Notes: a model not told the origin generated them from the sequence alone. Numbered from the stretch's first letter, positions 22,656-33,950 are shown. The stretch is 64,000 nt of DNA from Elmis aenea (GCA_947652605.1 OX393579.1:51156970-51220969), one strand, 5' to 3'. A program made the numbers and translations.

Positions 22656-23609
22656 CATACATCATAAAATAGATCTGCAGAATCATTTCTAAAGTACCCT
22701 TCTTTTTAAGTTGATTAAAATGAACCTCATTTTTTAATGCAATATTTATAAATGTTTTATCTGTAAGTTCATAAGGGCCTTATTTTAAATAATGAAACAA
22801 TACAGACCTCAGTTAAGAACTACGATGGTTATTTTTACTACCGTGCAGTATTTTCTTAACTGATAATAAAGACGAAGTTTATTAATATAACTCTTAGTTT
22901 TATTACAGTTGTTAGCAATCTTAGCATGAAGCTATTAAATATTAATTATCTTAGTTTTATTGTTAAATAACTTAGCGAAGTAAATAATACGAAATATTTA
23001 AAAGAAGTGCTGTTGTATCCCTAACCAGAAATAAATGGTTTTATCCAAGAAATATGGCTTTTAAAACACACTTACCTAAGTACTTTTTAGATGTGTATAT
23101 AAATATAAAACTAGCCACTGCGCCAAATGGCCTGAAAATTGCAAAAATTAGTCAATAGCGTTTTGGCTAATTACAACCCAAACTATGGCCACATTCTCCA
23201 CCTTTATTCTGTAACTTGTTTTAACGCCAGTATTAGCAAGAAAACTTGTGGAGGTCTTTCAAGATAAACTGATCCTCGAAATACGCAAAGGGAGGGGATG
23301 GCGATTGAAATTAAGACATTTCTAAAAGCGTTATATTATTATAGGTTATAACCCCGTTGTTGGAATAGACGTATGTTTTTAGGTGGAGCAGTAATTAACG
23401 CTTAAGACGAGTTTTGGTTTCTGCGTCACAGTTCAGATTATCTTGAAAGGCTTCTAGCAAGTCCAAAATTCGCGTAACTGATATTCTGTATCTACCGAGT
23501 ACCAAGAATGAACTGTAACCGTAAATGCTTAATGTACTTCCTGTTAATACCGACTCGAGGGGTGAGTTTGAGGCTAAAAACCTGTCATTTCATTTTGGAG
23601 TGTTGTGTT
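22656..23609. other. Unassigned sequence
   Basis: No exon or element was recognised. 23220-23420 is less A+T-rich than average. Confidence 0.4.
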
Positions 23610-24179
23610 AAGTCTGTTTTATACTATACTATTTTTTCGTTTAAGAAAATCGTATACGATTTTCTAGTACGGTGTCAATCACAAATTAAAAATCTTGAAC
23701 GAAAAATTCGTACGAAATTACTACATGCCCTAAATGCGTCCAATTTTAGCATGGGCGCATGCGTATTCTACTGTGACTGTATCTGACCGCATGTCATTTG
23801 TGGGTTAGGTTAACTGAAACAATCAAACGATGTTAAATACTACTTATTACCGTTATAATCCCTCACAATTTCTTTTGTAGGAATAAATATGTAGAATGGA
23901 ACAAGCGTTAAATATACGTTAAATTTGAAAATGATTCGCTTTCTGTTCTGTGATCAAATTGAACATTTGACATGGTTACTCGAGGTGCCAACAAAATATG
24001 AAAAAAGTTACTAAAAAGTAACCAAAATATATTGGAGTTTTCGTACCAAAAAATAGTACAATGTAAATGGTTCATATTTTCCATGCTAAATTCTTGAACG
24101 AAATTTTTGTATTAAAAATCGTATAGGTACGATTTTCTTAAACGAAAAAATTTAAATAGTATAGTATAAAACAGCCTTT
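23610..24179 (+). repeat. Miniature inverted-repeat element, family A, copy 2
   Basis: This is the full-length reverse-complement counterpart of 885-1446. Ends are AAGTCTGTTTTATACTATAC and its inverse, with the same internal landmarks (CGCATGCG, GGGTTAGGTTAACTG, AGTAACCAAAATATATTGGA). The arms contain the near-palindromic AAAATCGTATACGATTTT. It differs from copy 1 by point changes and a 4-bp insertion in the right arm. The 92-codon plus frame is element sequence, not a gene. Confidence 0.85.
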
Positions 24180-24195
24180 AGTGTAAAATTTAATT

Positions 24196-24520
24196 GAAAC
24201 TGTTCTTTGGTTTAAAACCGCTGACATAAACAGTAGTTTATGCCCTATTGTAACAATTGGATGAGAACCACTCATATACACACTAGTTTACTTGACTGAA
24301 ACTGTTCTTTGGTTCAAAACCGCTGATATAAACAATAGTTTATGCACTATTGTTATCAATTGGTTGGGAACCACACATATTTACACAGCAGCTAACAATT
24401 TTGCATGATTGAAACTGTTCATTGTTTTAAAACCGCTGATATAAACAGTATTTTACTCGATTACTCCATGTGATTGAGAACCACTGACATATACAGTAGT
24501 TTACACGATTGGTACCCTGT
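24196..24520 (+). repeat. Three imperfect tandem repeats of about 102-113 bp
   Basis: Units begin with GAAACTGTTCTTTGGTT or a close variant at 24196, 24298 and 24411. Each continues with TTAAAACCGCTGAYATAAAC, CAGTAGTTTA-like sequence, and later GAGAACCACT. No coding frame is preserved. It lies directly downstream of the family A element and could be a minisatellite derived from its flank. Confidence 0.8.
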
Positions 24521-25058
24521 GGTGCTGCCTTGCAGGTTCGTGCGATAACAAGTATTTGTTAAAAGACAGTGAAAGTTCCTACTCTTTTCGTTGGTAAAGC
24601 AAGAGTATTTTTTTGTTAGTAAAAGTTATAAAGATCATATATCATGTGCCACAAAAACATAAATGCTAAATAAAGAAAAGTCAGCAAGTTACATAAATGC
24701 ATAGATTGCATGATTGCGTAACATCGCATTATATTCGCCCACAAAAAAATATTTGATCGGCAGTCATAATCCGCGAACAACAATCGTTGCCAGTAAATAT
24801 CGGCACAAAGACGAATGTCACTGTATAGTTGAATTCGATTGAATTTCCAACATTGTAAATGTAGGAAGGTAGCAATCACCCCGTCTACGTACAACACTGA
24901 ACCCTCCTACCAATTAAGGTAATTTTCAAAAGCGACCAAGCTATGATTTAAATTCCATTCCCTATTGTAAACTTACAAGTGCTTATTACAGCTGTAATCA
25001 TAGTACTTAGGCAACGTAAAAAAATAATTGTTGGCTGTAGAGTTCAATGTAACTTACA
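24521..25058. other. Unassigned sequence
   Basis: No exon was recognised. The 93-codon minus frame at 24616-24897 (Trp/Cys/Leu-rich) matches nothing I know. Confidence 0.35.
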
Positions 25059-26045
25059 TTAACTTAAATATCCCGAGTTTTTATTGTCAAGTATGAAATT
25101 AGATGCACTCAGGCGATCGTAACAAACAGATAGTAAACGGTAAATACTAAAATAATGTTTGTAAATTGAGCTGTTTATTTTGAAAGTTGCATAAGTCCTT
25201 TTTGCAAAACGAACAAAATGTATGGTAGTTGTAGCTTTAAACATTTTTTTTAGGTTTTTTAGTGCGAAAAGATACCGTGACAGGCGTTCGATGTGGTATG
25301 ACCAGTCCAGTCTAGAGTCAATACCTAAACCAAGAAACGACATTTTATTAACAACATTTATACTTGTGGAATTATTTTAAAGTTTTAAATCGGAGGTTAA
25401 TTTACTTTGTGAAAATTTTATTACTTGAGTTTTATTGACGTTTAAGGTTAAATCGTTAAATGTGAACCAATGTTGGAGTTGGCCTAAGCAGTCAAAGAAA
25501 TTTTGTTCAGAATTTTTGGAATCCGAGTTACTATAATAGGTAATAGCAGATGTGTCATCGGCAAATTGTTTGTATAAGGGCAGTTTTGGCAAAATCTGGA
25601 TAATCATTAGTGTACAGTGTGTATAATAGGGGTCCTAAGATTGATCCTTGCGGGACTCCTTTTTTGATTTTCTTTTTGTTAGAATTTAGAAATTCACCTG
25701 ACGAGTCTTTTCCGGCAACGTATTGGTTTCTTTCCGAAAGATAAGGTTATGGGCGGTCCCTCGTATACCATAGTGTTCTAATTTCGTTGGCAGTATCTCG
25801 TGGTCAACACTATCGAAAGCTTTTGAGAGATCAACACACATGACTATGGTGTGTTCGTCTTTATTGAGGGATTGAAGTACATTTCGGATTGCCATGTAAA
25901 TAGCGCGAATAGTTGTTTCGCCTTTCCTGAATCCCTTTTGAGCGTTGTTCATTAGGCCAAAGTGTTCTACGTAATTTTCAATTCTGTTGTAGATTATTTT
26001 TTCAAATATCTTGCTAATGTTTATGAGGATGGCTATGGGCCAAGA
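25059..26045 (-). pseudogene. Non-LTR retrotransposon reverse transcriptase (Jockey/CR1-like), broken
   Basis: The minus strand from 26040 reads NISKIFEKIIYNRIENYVEH, then QKGFRKGETT, VDLSKAFDSVDHEIL (first catalytic Asp), GVPQGSILGPLLY (frame-shifted, near 25650), YKQFADDTSAI (the catalytic FADD), DLTLNVNKTQVIKF and GLGIDSRLDWSYHIERLSRY. All major RT blocks appear in order, but at least three frameshifts or stops split them. The endonuclease half upstream is missing (5' truncation). The 3' end lies around 25050. RT copies the element's RNA at the target site; this copy is dead. Confidence 0.85.
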
Positions 26046-27484
26046 CCTTATTTAAGTGCTCTTTAGATAGCTTTGATAAAGATGTATCAAACGCCATCTC
26101 GTTCAAAATTCTATCTTAATTACAACCAGAGATATGTAACTGTTGCCTGAATTATTATAACACACTGTATCAACAAACGTATAATCAAAAGTTGTAAGTG
26201 GCTTACCAATAAATTTCTTACCGTTAAAAACAGATGTTTTAGTTCCAACTTCAAAAATATTACCGTTTTCGTCATAGATAACGATAGTTTACGAACATAA
26301 CTCGAGTTTTTAGGGCGTTTTTACAACTCCAAATATTGTTAAATTTATTATTACTTGTTCTCTAGTTCCAGGAATGTATCACGAACGCGGAGAAAGTTTC
26401 TTATATTGAGTTTTTATTTATGACTGAATTATAGATACCATAAAATATTATTACCTCTGTTATTACGCAACTTTCAATTACTGTAATATATCACGAAACG
26501 GCCGCATTATATACCGTTAGTTGATTTTATAAGAACGTAATATTTCCTATTGTTTATAATATTCATTAGCTAACCTCTTTCGAATTATTCGCAGAATTAC
26601 AGTAATACATACAAACGTAACTAAAAGAATTTGAAAGTACAATCGTTAATACTTGCTCTTATATAAACATTATGGTATACAGTGTGTCCCAAATAATTTA
26701 ACCATCATGTGGATCCCGAAAAATATTAATATTTTTCAAGTTGGTTACAAAATTTGACGGATTTTAGGCTGATTTCAAATTTAAAATTATTTATTCTATT
26801 TTTTGCTTAATATCTTTTGGTTTAGGATCCAGTTAACAAAAATGTGCATTTTATGTTATGAGATGCAATCAATAAATTGTTTATCACCATATCTTTAAAT
26901 GTTTCTGCCAAATAACCATTAAATGTTTTTTTTTTAACTTTACAACACATCCTTACTTTAATTATAGGATTTCAAATAAATATTTAAACTAATATTTTTA
27001 TTGTAATAATATGTGTTGATAATCAATTTGACCTTGTTGGTGTTGACCACTTATTTTTGTAAAAATATTAAAAATGTAGAAAAACAGAATGAAAAATTTG
27101 CAATATTTATTTATCAATTCAATGTTGTTGTTTTTTTTTACAAAAGCATCGCACAAAACAAGATTTATTTAAGTGATCTAACTTAAAATGTAAATGATTT
27201 TTTTTTAAACTTTGGATTTAATAATTCATTAGCAGTTAAACTTAGAGAAACGGCAGCAATGTTTTTAATGTCGGGTAGTTTACTGAAGTTTGTTTAGCAC
27301 TCATGTTGCCTTCTGTCAATTGTTTTTGTAATGATTCCTCACTTAAATGTTCAGAGCGTCTGGTATCTTCTGTACTACTGTATACTGTCAGCAGTTTTTG
27401 CTTAACTTTTATCTTTCGCTATTTTTAACACCATAAGACATATTGTAGGATTTTTTAAATTAAAAGCCAACATGCATATTCCGC
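26046..27484. other. Unassigned sequence with a solo CAGTGTG end
   Basis: TA-CAGTGTGTCCCAAATAATT at 26680 is a left end of the CAGKGTG family with no visible partner. Otherwise A+T-rich with no recognisable exon. Confidence 0.4.
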
Positions 27485-27492
27485 ATTATAAA

Positions 27493-27886
27493 CAGGATTT
27501 AGAGGAGTCCAATTTTTTAATTGCTCCGCCCCGGCATCAAAATGTCTGCTCCAGCTCCGCTCCATGCTCCAAATATTGTTTTAAAAAAAAAAATTGCTTT
27601 TAAATACAAAGTTTTAATTTTATCGGATATGTAGAAATTGGTCAAAAATAACAATATTTAACTTTAACAAACAAGTGAACTTAAATAAATGTTTGAAAAA
27701 ACAAATTATTGATCTTCAAACGTTGAAAAAACTAAAAAAAACGTAGTTTTTTTAAAAATTGTACATAAGAAACTAAAGCAGTGGAGCAATCAAAATTATT
27801 TGCTCCGGGCTCCACTCCTGCTCCGGGCAAAAACCCATTGCTCCACTGCTCCGTGCTCCAGCTTCGTGCTTGGCTCCAAACCCCTG
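27493..27886. mobile_element. GCTCC-rich hAT MITE, copy 1 (8-bp duplication ATTATAAA)
   Basis: ATTATAAA at 27485-27492 and 27887-27894 flanks CAGGATTTAGAGGAGTCC... and ...GGCTCCAAACCCCTG, an inverted hAT-like pair. Subterminal regions are packed with GCTCC repeats (CTCCAGCTCCGCTCC), and the middle is A+T-rich. A second copy with the same organisation lies at 61320-61717. No transposase is encoded; the 85-codon plus frame is element sequence. Confidence 0.9.
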
Positions 27887-27894
27887 ATTATAAA

Positions 27895-28249
27895 CACACC
27901 AATTGTCATTTAAATGTTTCAATAAATGAATTAAAAATGAGTTATGGATATTTTCCTCTTATTTCTGTATTAGTTTGGTTTGTAAACGAAATTAGAATCG
28001 ATTCAGAATTCTTCATGTTTCTGCTATGTACCTATTGACTCCGTACATTATTTTTTTTAATTCCGCAGTATGTACGAGAGGTTTTTTATATTCGCGGAAT
28101 GGGATAGAGAGAGACTGAAAAATTCATAATTAATAATTTTATTTTTTAATGTATTCTTCCCGAACAAGTCTACATTTTTTAGATCTTTCAATTAATTTTT
28201 CTACGCCTTTGCAAAAAAACAGTTTTCCGGTTTGCCTTCAAAATGTTTA
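27895..28249. other. Unassigned sequence
   Basis: Nothing recognised between the hAT MITE and the mariner relic. Confidence 0.35.
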
Positions 28250-28690
28250 TTTATTGCTGATTGCAATGACTTACCGTTGGCGAAATGCTTTCCATGAAGT
28301 TTTTATTCAACAAAACATAAAAAACCCCAGTAACAATACTGTTAACGTGTACTGGAATAATTCCACACAGCTCCATTAACTGCTTGCAACGCCGAACTCG
28401 GTGTTCTTGATGCTGTGTGAGATTTAACGGCACCCACCTTGCGCTAACTTTTGTCTGCCGTTGTTTCGGATATTTTGAATCTTTCTACGATTTTTCTAAG
28501 TTTTAGTCTACCATTTTCCATAAGGGCATCCTCGACTTTTATGACCATTTCATGTGTTACTTGGTCTATCACCACGATCATTGCCTTCTAATAATTCTCT
28601 ACTTTGTTTAAATAAACCTGACCAGTCTTAAACCATAGTTTGATCAGGAAAAGCATCTCCATAATCCTTTTACATTTCATTCAGGATGTT
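28250..28690 (-). pseudogene. Mariner transposase N-terminal relic
   Basis: The minus strand yields, with frameshifts, YGDAFPDQTMV, LFKQSRELLEGNDRGDRPSN, then VIKVEDALMENGRLKLRKIV and ERFKISETT, and finally LTQHQEHRVRRCKQLMEL. The order matches the mariner DNA-binding region: F---GRESLEDD-RSGRPS, then V--V--L-LE-RRLT--EIA---GIS, then ARWVPR-LT--QK--R---C-ELL. The catalytic domain is absent. No ends are visible. Confidence 0.65.
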
Positions 28691-28834
28691 TTCCACCCGT
28701 TTTCTTTTCTTTGTAAGGAATTTAATTACTGCACGATCGACCTTTCTAGAAATAACGCGCACAGTAATTTGTAATTTTGATGTTTTTAAATGAACTATTA
28801 AGACAATCTGCAGAAAATATTGTTTTTATACATA

Positions 28835-29614
28835 CAGGGTGTCCCAATTATACACCGCCAAAAAGTAGGTGCATATTCCTGAGTGAAAATGATGACCATT
28901 TGTCAAATATTTTGTTATCCGAAAATGCTTCCTTTCAAAGTTAGAGACCTCCAAAGTTGCAAGAAAAAAAAATCGATTACGTCCTAGCCGTTTAAGCTAG
29001 AGCTATCAAACTTAGCCGAAATGTTTAGGTGTTTCCCATTGAGTTTGTGGGATAATTGGAAAGAAAACACGTAATTGGAAGTATGATTCATAGTCAGGTC
29101 ATCCGCTTACCATCTTCAGAATTTTTTTCTCTGGAATAAAATTGAAAATGTCATTCGTCCATAAGAAAGTACGACTTAAGAGGAAAAAATTCAAGCCTCT
29201 TTGTTTTTTGCTGTAAACGTAGCCGTTTTCGAGAAAATTAGCGCTAAAGATGCATCGACAAACTCTGTTTATACACCTCAAATATTTCTTTTACTAAACT
29301 TAGTTGGCTAATGTCATGCTTGAAAAAAATTCTGAAGGTGGTAAGCGGATGATCTGACTATAAATCATACTTCCAATTACGTGTTTTCTTTCTAATTATC
29401 CCACAAAGTCAATGGGAAACACCTAAACATTTCGGCCAAGTTTGCTTAAACGGCTAGGACGTATTCGATTTTTTGATTTTTTTTTCTTGCAACTTTGGAG
29501 GTCTTTAACTTTGAAAGGAAGAATTTTCGGATAACAAAATATTTGACAAATGGTCATCATTTTCACTCAGGAATATGCACCTACTTTTTGGCGGTGTATA
29601 ATTGGGACACCCTG
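28835..29614. repeat. 780-bp foldback element with TA-CAGGGTGTCCC ends
   Basis: TA (28833-28834, 29615-29616) flanks CAGGGTGTCCCAATTATACA and its exact inverse. Arms of more than 150 bp are nearly identical (ACCGCCAAAAAGTAGGTGCA, CGGATAACAAAATATTTGAC). A second inverted pair (CATCCGCTTACCA... and its inverse) extends the palindrome towards the centre, so arms total roughly 250-350 bp. High arm identity suggests a young insertion or gene conversion between arms. No transposase. Confidence 0.9.
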
Positions 29615-29616
29615 TA

Positions 29617-30202
29617 TATATAAAAATGATTATCTGATACAACAAAAATATTTTTATCCCGACCGTTTTTTATCTTCTGTCTCGTTCCGCGAATATAAAA
29701 AATACCCCTCGTATAGTACCTATGTATCGGGAATATAAAGTTATCGTTCTTTCACTAGATTAATCTTGACAGCAAGACTTTGCCGTTAAAAGGCGATAGC
29801 CATCGGGCCCTGTATCAAGCCATTTAACGTCCATGCATATTCCTTGCAACTTTAAACTTGAATCGCACGCTTGGCGAATTGAAATATCGGTCAATATTGA
29901 AATTCCGAAAAGTTTTAAACGGTTTTTCACGCGGAATTTAATTTGCGGTAAAAAGTCTTACGCTAGTTTTAGTTTGTGGCCAGTGAGGCGCGAACGGAAT
30001 GTTAAAGTGCGACTTATCGTTATTATCTCGTTTCCTCGGGGGTCTTTCATTCTAGCACCTTTCCGATATTTCAACAACTTTGTTTAATAGCCGCGGTTAA
30101 TATCTTATCGCGTTTTACAGTTTAATTTTTTTCACTTGCTTTCACGTATATATTACAAGTTGTAACTATTTATCATACTTGATGTACAATGGTTTCGAAT
30201 AG
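29617..30202. other. Repeat-free, less A+T-rich intronic patch
   Basis: No transposon sequence was recognised. Base content is closer to balanced than in the neighbours. The 84-codon plus frame at 29833-30087 has no start context, splice borders or known domain. Candidate regulatory DNA. Confidence 0.35.
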
Positions 30203-30227
30203 TACAGGGTGGTCCAAATTCGATGGG

Positions 30228-30597
30228 ATTATAGTTCATTTCAAGATATTATGCGGATTTCGGGTTTTATGGCTAATTAACTGTTATCAGCTTAGGGAGG
30301 GTACTTCTTAGAATTGACCTGTTCACACCTTCTGTTTACATCAACAAGGCAATAACCTCAGGACCGTATTTATAATAAATTACTTTATTGTAAATTATAC
30401 AGATGTTAAGTACATTGTCAGAGGGAAACTCAAATAATACAAACAAGTTATTGTGGATAAAATATTCCTTGAATTCGGTTCTGTGCTACTAACACCGTGC
30501 CAATAATCAAGTCCTCATTAGTGTAGGAGGGGCTGTGCTTAAGCTTAATAGGCCATAAAACCCGAAATCCGCATAATATCTTGAAATGAACTATACA
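30228..30597. repeat. Nested palindromic element inside the left arm
   Basis: TATAGTTCATTTCAAGATAT...GGGTTTTATGGC on the left is inverted at 30551-30597 (GCCATAAAACCCGAAATCCG...GAACTATA). The inverted ends are about 44 bp. It interrupts the outer arm between ...GATGGGATTA and TACATGG..., which are contiguous (TTACATGG) in the other arm at about 31785. This dates it as later than the outer element. Confidence 0.75.
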
Positions 30598-30950
30598 TGG
30601 ATATCTCGCTTAATAGACAAGATAGAGAAACGGTTAAATTACCAAAAATGTGCAGTTTTTTGCGACAAACTCGTTTTGAAAAATATTCTATCATTTCTGG
30701 TTTTTGAGTTATTAGAGAAAAACTGGTTTTTTGTTATATTTATAATGTGTTATATCTTCCTTATTGTTTTAAATATCGAAAAAGTTTATGAAGATTAAAT
30801 TTAGATATTTTTATGTAGATTTTGATAGTACTAAAAAAACATTTTTTGCGCTCGCCGTTAAAAAGTTATGACACAAACTCATCTTTTTTTAAATAGAAGC
30901 TATAGTTGGCTATGACCTATTTAAATTGCTTTTTTCCCTTTTCAAATATA

Positions 30951-31567
30951 CAGGGTGTGTAAAAATTGGCGGGCGCTACAAGTGGCGATGTTCTTCGTAA
31001 AATTTCAAGTCGAAAATCTTAATACGAAAATGTTGTACCATGCTTGCTGTGTCTGCAAGAGGTACTCAAAGATTTGACATTTAGTCCTTTAAAAAGCGTC
31101 ATTATTTAATACTTGCAAATGAAAAAGCTGCAATTTGGAATAAAAATTAATTTCGACTAGAATTTTTTCCTAGTATTGTGTTCTTCCTTTCAAAAATTGG
31201 TGTTGAAAATATGTAAATCACTGATTTGAATGAAAATAATACATATGGCAACATTGTCATTAGCTGTCATCTCTGTTTTTCTCGTAATTATTTCTAGTTT
31301 GTGTTAGACGATACCAAAAAGTTTGCAGCTATGTTTACGAACTGAAGGCTTTCAGTTCGAACAAAAATTGTAAATACCTAAGTAAAAATTGCTGATAAAA
31401 AAATGTCCAAACGCAAATCAATGTATGCAACGTTGCGAATTTTTTTTTTAATGGTTCCTGAGGCCATAGGAAGCGTGGTACAACATTTTTGTATCAAGAT
31501 TTTCGACTTAGAATTTTACGAAAAACATCGTCACGTGTAGCGCTTCCGCCAATTTCTACACATCCTG
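30951..31567. repeat. Nested 617-bp foldback with TA-CAGGGTGTG ends
   Basis: TA at 30949-30950 and 31568-31569. The left end CAGGGTGTGTAAAAATTGGC pairs with the right GCCAATTTCTACACATCCTG. Arms (about 100 bp) include ATGTTCTTCGTAAAATT and TACCATGCTTGC-like pairs. It sits within the outer foldback 30205-31809. Confidence 0.85.
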
Positions 31568-31987
31568 TATAAGAGTTGATGTATTTATTTTCAATAATAC
31601 GCAAGTTACAAAGGTTTTTTAATTTTTTTAAAGATGAGAAACAAAAAGTAGGCTGCGAAATCAAAAAACACAACAAGAAAAACCGAAAATAATATTTGAA
31701 AAGTGTTCTGAGCTTGTCTCAAAAAACTGTCCATTTTTTGGTAATTTAGCCCTTCCTCTATCTTTACTATTAAGGGAGATACCCATGTAATCGAATTTGG
31801 ACCACCCTGTACAAGGGTACACGTTACCCATTAGCCGTACTAATCGGGACCTACTAAAACTTCCCAGTTTTTTTTTAAATTGTAGCAAAATTTTAAACTG
31901 TTATTGCTCCCAAACAAACGTGCGATACTTATCGTAAGAAAAATTTGAATCAAATGCAAAATTTAAATTGCTGATTTTTATGATATA

Positions 31988-32490
31988 CGAGAGTGATTTA
32001 AAAAGTTCGCGACCTAATAACGAAAAATATAAGTTGCAAGTTATTTTTTATTATGCCGTCCCCTGAACTTCAATGCACCTCATCCAATTATGCACCAGTG
32101 TTTGTATGCCATCCCGGAAATCCTTTTCTTGGAGGTCCTTAAAATAGTGTTTCACTCTTGCTATCATTTCTTCATTTGATGAAAACCGCTTACCATCAAG
32201 GAACTCTTTTAGTTTTGGGTACAGATAGAAATCTGAGGGGGTCAAATCTGGAGAATATGCTGGATGGGGCAGCAAGGCGTCCTTTAATTCAGCGAATTTT
32301 GCCAAGAATACAACACTTGTATGGAAACGAGCATTATCCTTATAAAAATTTTCTTTTTTTTTGATAAATCTGGTCTTTTCTCACGAATTGGTTGATCAAG
32401 TCGATCCAGTTTAGCAAAATACTCTTCCGTTATCGTTTGGCCCTTTGGTAGGTAGTCAATTAGCAGTATTAATTGTATGTAAATGATTCG
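31988..32490 (-). pseudogene. Mariner transposase, C-terminal half with 3' end
   Basis: The minus strand reads DYLPKGQTITEEYFAKLDRL, IREKRPDLSKKKK, then after a frameshift MAKFAELKDALLPHPAYSPD (the -PHP-YSPDL block), LTPSDFYLYPKLKEFLDG (third catalytic Asp) and FSSNEEMIARVKHYF...WMRCIEVQG. This is the DD34D mariner catalytic half. The stop and the element end follow (31988: CGAGAGTGATTTAAAAAGTT, a typical mariner TIR, inverse orientation, preceded by TA). The N-terminal half and other end are missing beyond about 32490. Confidence 0.85.
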
Positions 32491-33241
32491 TCTTCTCAAT
32501 TATTGTTTAAAAATGAACCAAATCACTTTCATAAATGTCTAGGTAGGTACATGTTTTTTAAAATTAATAGAAAAATAGCATTTGATTTTATTTTGGGAAG
32601 GACTCAAATTTTGAACACCTTGTTTTTAAGGAACTAGAATCAAAATATGATGATAAGAACATTTCTGTAAGCGATATGTTTAACATATCACAATTTCTTA
32701 TGTACAAAATGTGGCTCATTATGTGTGTAAAAATGTAACGTATCGTAAAAGATTCCCTTATAGTATTGTACAATACCATTAAACAACATTTTCCCTCTCC
32801 CAGATTCTATATCAAATAATAAGCGAACGTGTCAACTGATTTTACTTTCATTTATTTTGCGCTGTTTATCGTTTTATTTGGGAAACGTGCAACGCTTTTG
32901 GAAACACAGAAATATACTTTGGCACGTCCCGCGTCATATTGATCTGTGTACCAGCTTTCTGTGGCTTCGTTTACTAATCCAATGCTGTAAGCTTCTTGTT
33001 TACTTTCTTAAGACATGGTTCTGCAAATTCTACGTTTCAGTTGCAACTTAAACATGCCAGAGCTTTCTGTGGAATACCAACACTTCTTCACTTATTTGTG
33101 TTTTGTGGAGTTTTGCAAAAATGCTATCGATGCAAATTAGATTAATTTCCAAAGTTAGTGTCTTATTACTTTAGCTCATTTCGTCTTCAAAAAAGGTGAA
33201 ATTGAAAAGGCAAAAGATATTATTTTTTCAGTTCGTGCGTT
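32491..33241. other. Unassigned sequence
   Basis: No exon or element was recognised. 32860-33070 is somewhat less A+T-rich. Confidence 0.4.
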
Positions 33242-33950
33242 GTCAAAGGAAGGGTCACGATATGTTGTCGCTAGAATCTGATCAAGGCTGTGTTTATTGC
33301 ATTAAGAACATCAAAAGTAAATGTTTTGCAGAGTTATACGTGCCACTGGCCATTTACTTCGGAAAAATAGGGGAAAAACTGAAAAGTTTAATAATAAAGG
33401 CAATTTTTGCGATCGCGTTGGCCATGAAACCGTTAGAGATAAAATCGAAATTCTTCTATTTACCAACGCGCGCATCCTTGCAAGTAAAATGGTGCAAAGT
33501 TTTTGAGAAAATCTTAAACGGTTCCCGAGAAAAACGTCAAAAAAAGAAACCCCTGCAAAAGCGCTGATTTGAGAAGTTGTGGTATAGGTATCTGCTATAA
33601 CTAACCGCGCTTGGTGGCTGGTTGGTAAAACAACCTAACTTGTAATCGGGAGATCCTGGGTTCGATTTCCAGGGCCGACTGTCATTGTAGAGGTTTTAGG
33701 TGGTTTCCTCTGTAATTAAGGTTAAGATGCTATAACTAAATCTATTCGTCTACATAGGCGTTTAACATAGGGTAAACCGTTTTTACAAGGGCCTCTTTTT
33801 TCACGGTTTTCTCCGGATCCCTTTAAGATTTTTTCACAAACTTTGCACCATTTTACTAACAAAGGATGCGCGCATTGGTAAATGGAAGAATTTTGATTTT
33901 ATCTCTGATGGTTTCATGGCCAACTAGATCGCAAAAATTGTTTTATTTTA
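33242..33950. repeat. Foldback family C, copy 1 (interrupted by a SINE)
   Basis: The left arm starts AAAGGAAGGGTCACGATATG and contains TGTCGCTAGAATCTGATCAA, GCGATCGCGTTGGCCATGAA and ATGGTGCAAAGTTTTTGAGA. The right arm begins at about 33770 with the inverse landmarks (TTTGCACCATTTTAC, TTTCATGGCCAAC) but is truncated at about 33950, before the distal half. A tRNA-derived SINE is inserted at the centre (33605-33727). Open frames of 123 and 61 codons are arm sequence shared with the other copies, in no consistent frame. Confidence 0.85.
33605..33727 (+). mobile_element. tRNA-derived SINE (about 123 bp) with 12-bp target duplication
   Basis: TGCTATAACTAA occurs at 33593-33604 and 33728-33739, bounding the insert. 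The insert's first 74 bp have an RNA polymerase III A box (TGGCTGGTTGG) and B box (GGTTCGATTTCC), a T arm CTGGG-TTCGATT-TCCAG, and a CTTGTAA anticodon-like loop (TGT, Thr-like). About 50 bp of unrelated tail follows. The empty site ATAACTAAATCTATG is present in the other two copies of the host foldback (about 36315 and 62410), which confirms the insertion. Confidence 0.85.

Larger units (their letters stand above)
30205..31809. repeat. Composite foldback element with TA-CAGGGTGGTCC ends
   Basis: TA (30203-30204 and 31810-31811) flanks CAGGGTGGTCCAAATTCGAT and its inverse. The inner arms pair too (ACATGGATATCTCGCTTAAT on the left, its near-inverse on the right; AAATTACCAAAAA; CAGTTTTTTG). Two other palindromic elements interrupt the left arm and the middle (30228-30597 and 30951-31567). 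Without them the original would be about 600 bp. Confidence 0.85.

Noticed and set aside
24196..24520. CRISPR-like array
   Set aside because: Only three diverged repeats of about 100 bp without uniform spacers, in eukaryotic DNA.
29833..30087. 84-codon plus frame in a less A+T-rich patch
   Set aside because: No splice borders, no plausible start context, no recognisable domain.
33196..33567. 123-codon plus frame with relatives at 35914-36231 and 62057-62251
   Set aside because: All are arms of the family C foldback; the frame is not kept between copies and the inverted arm gives equally long frames.
33605..33680. Functional tRNA-Thr gene
   Set aside because: The acceptor stem does not close, the anticodon stem has a mismatch, the B box deviates, and target duplications plus a tail show it is a SINE.
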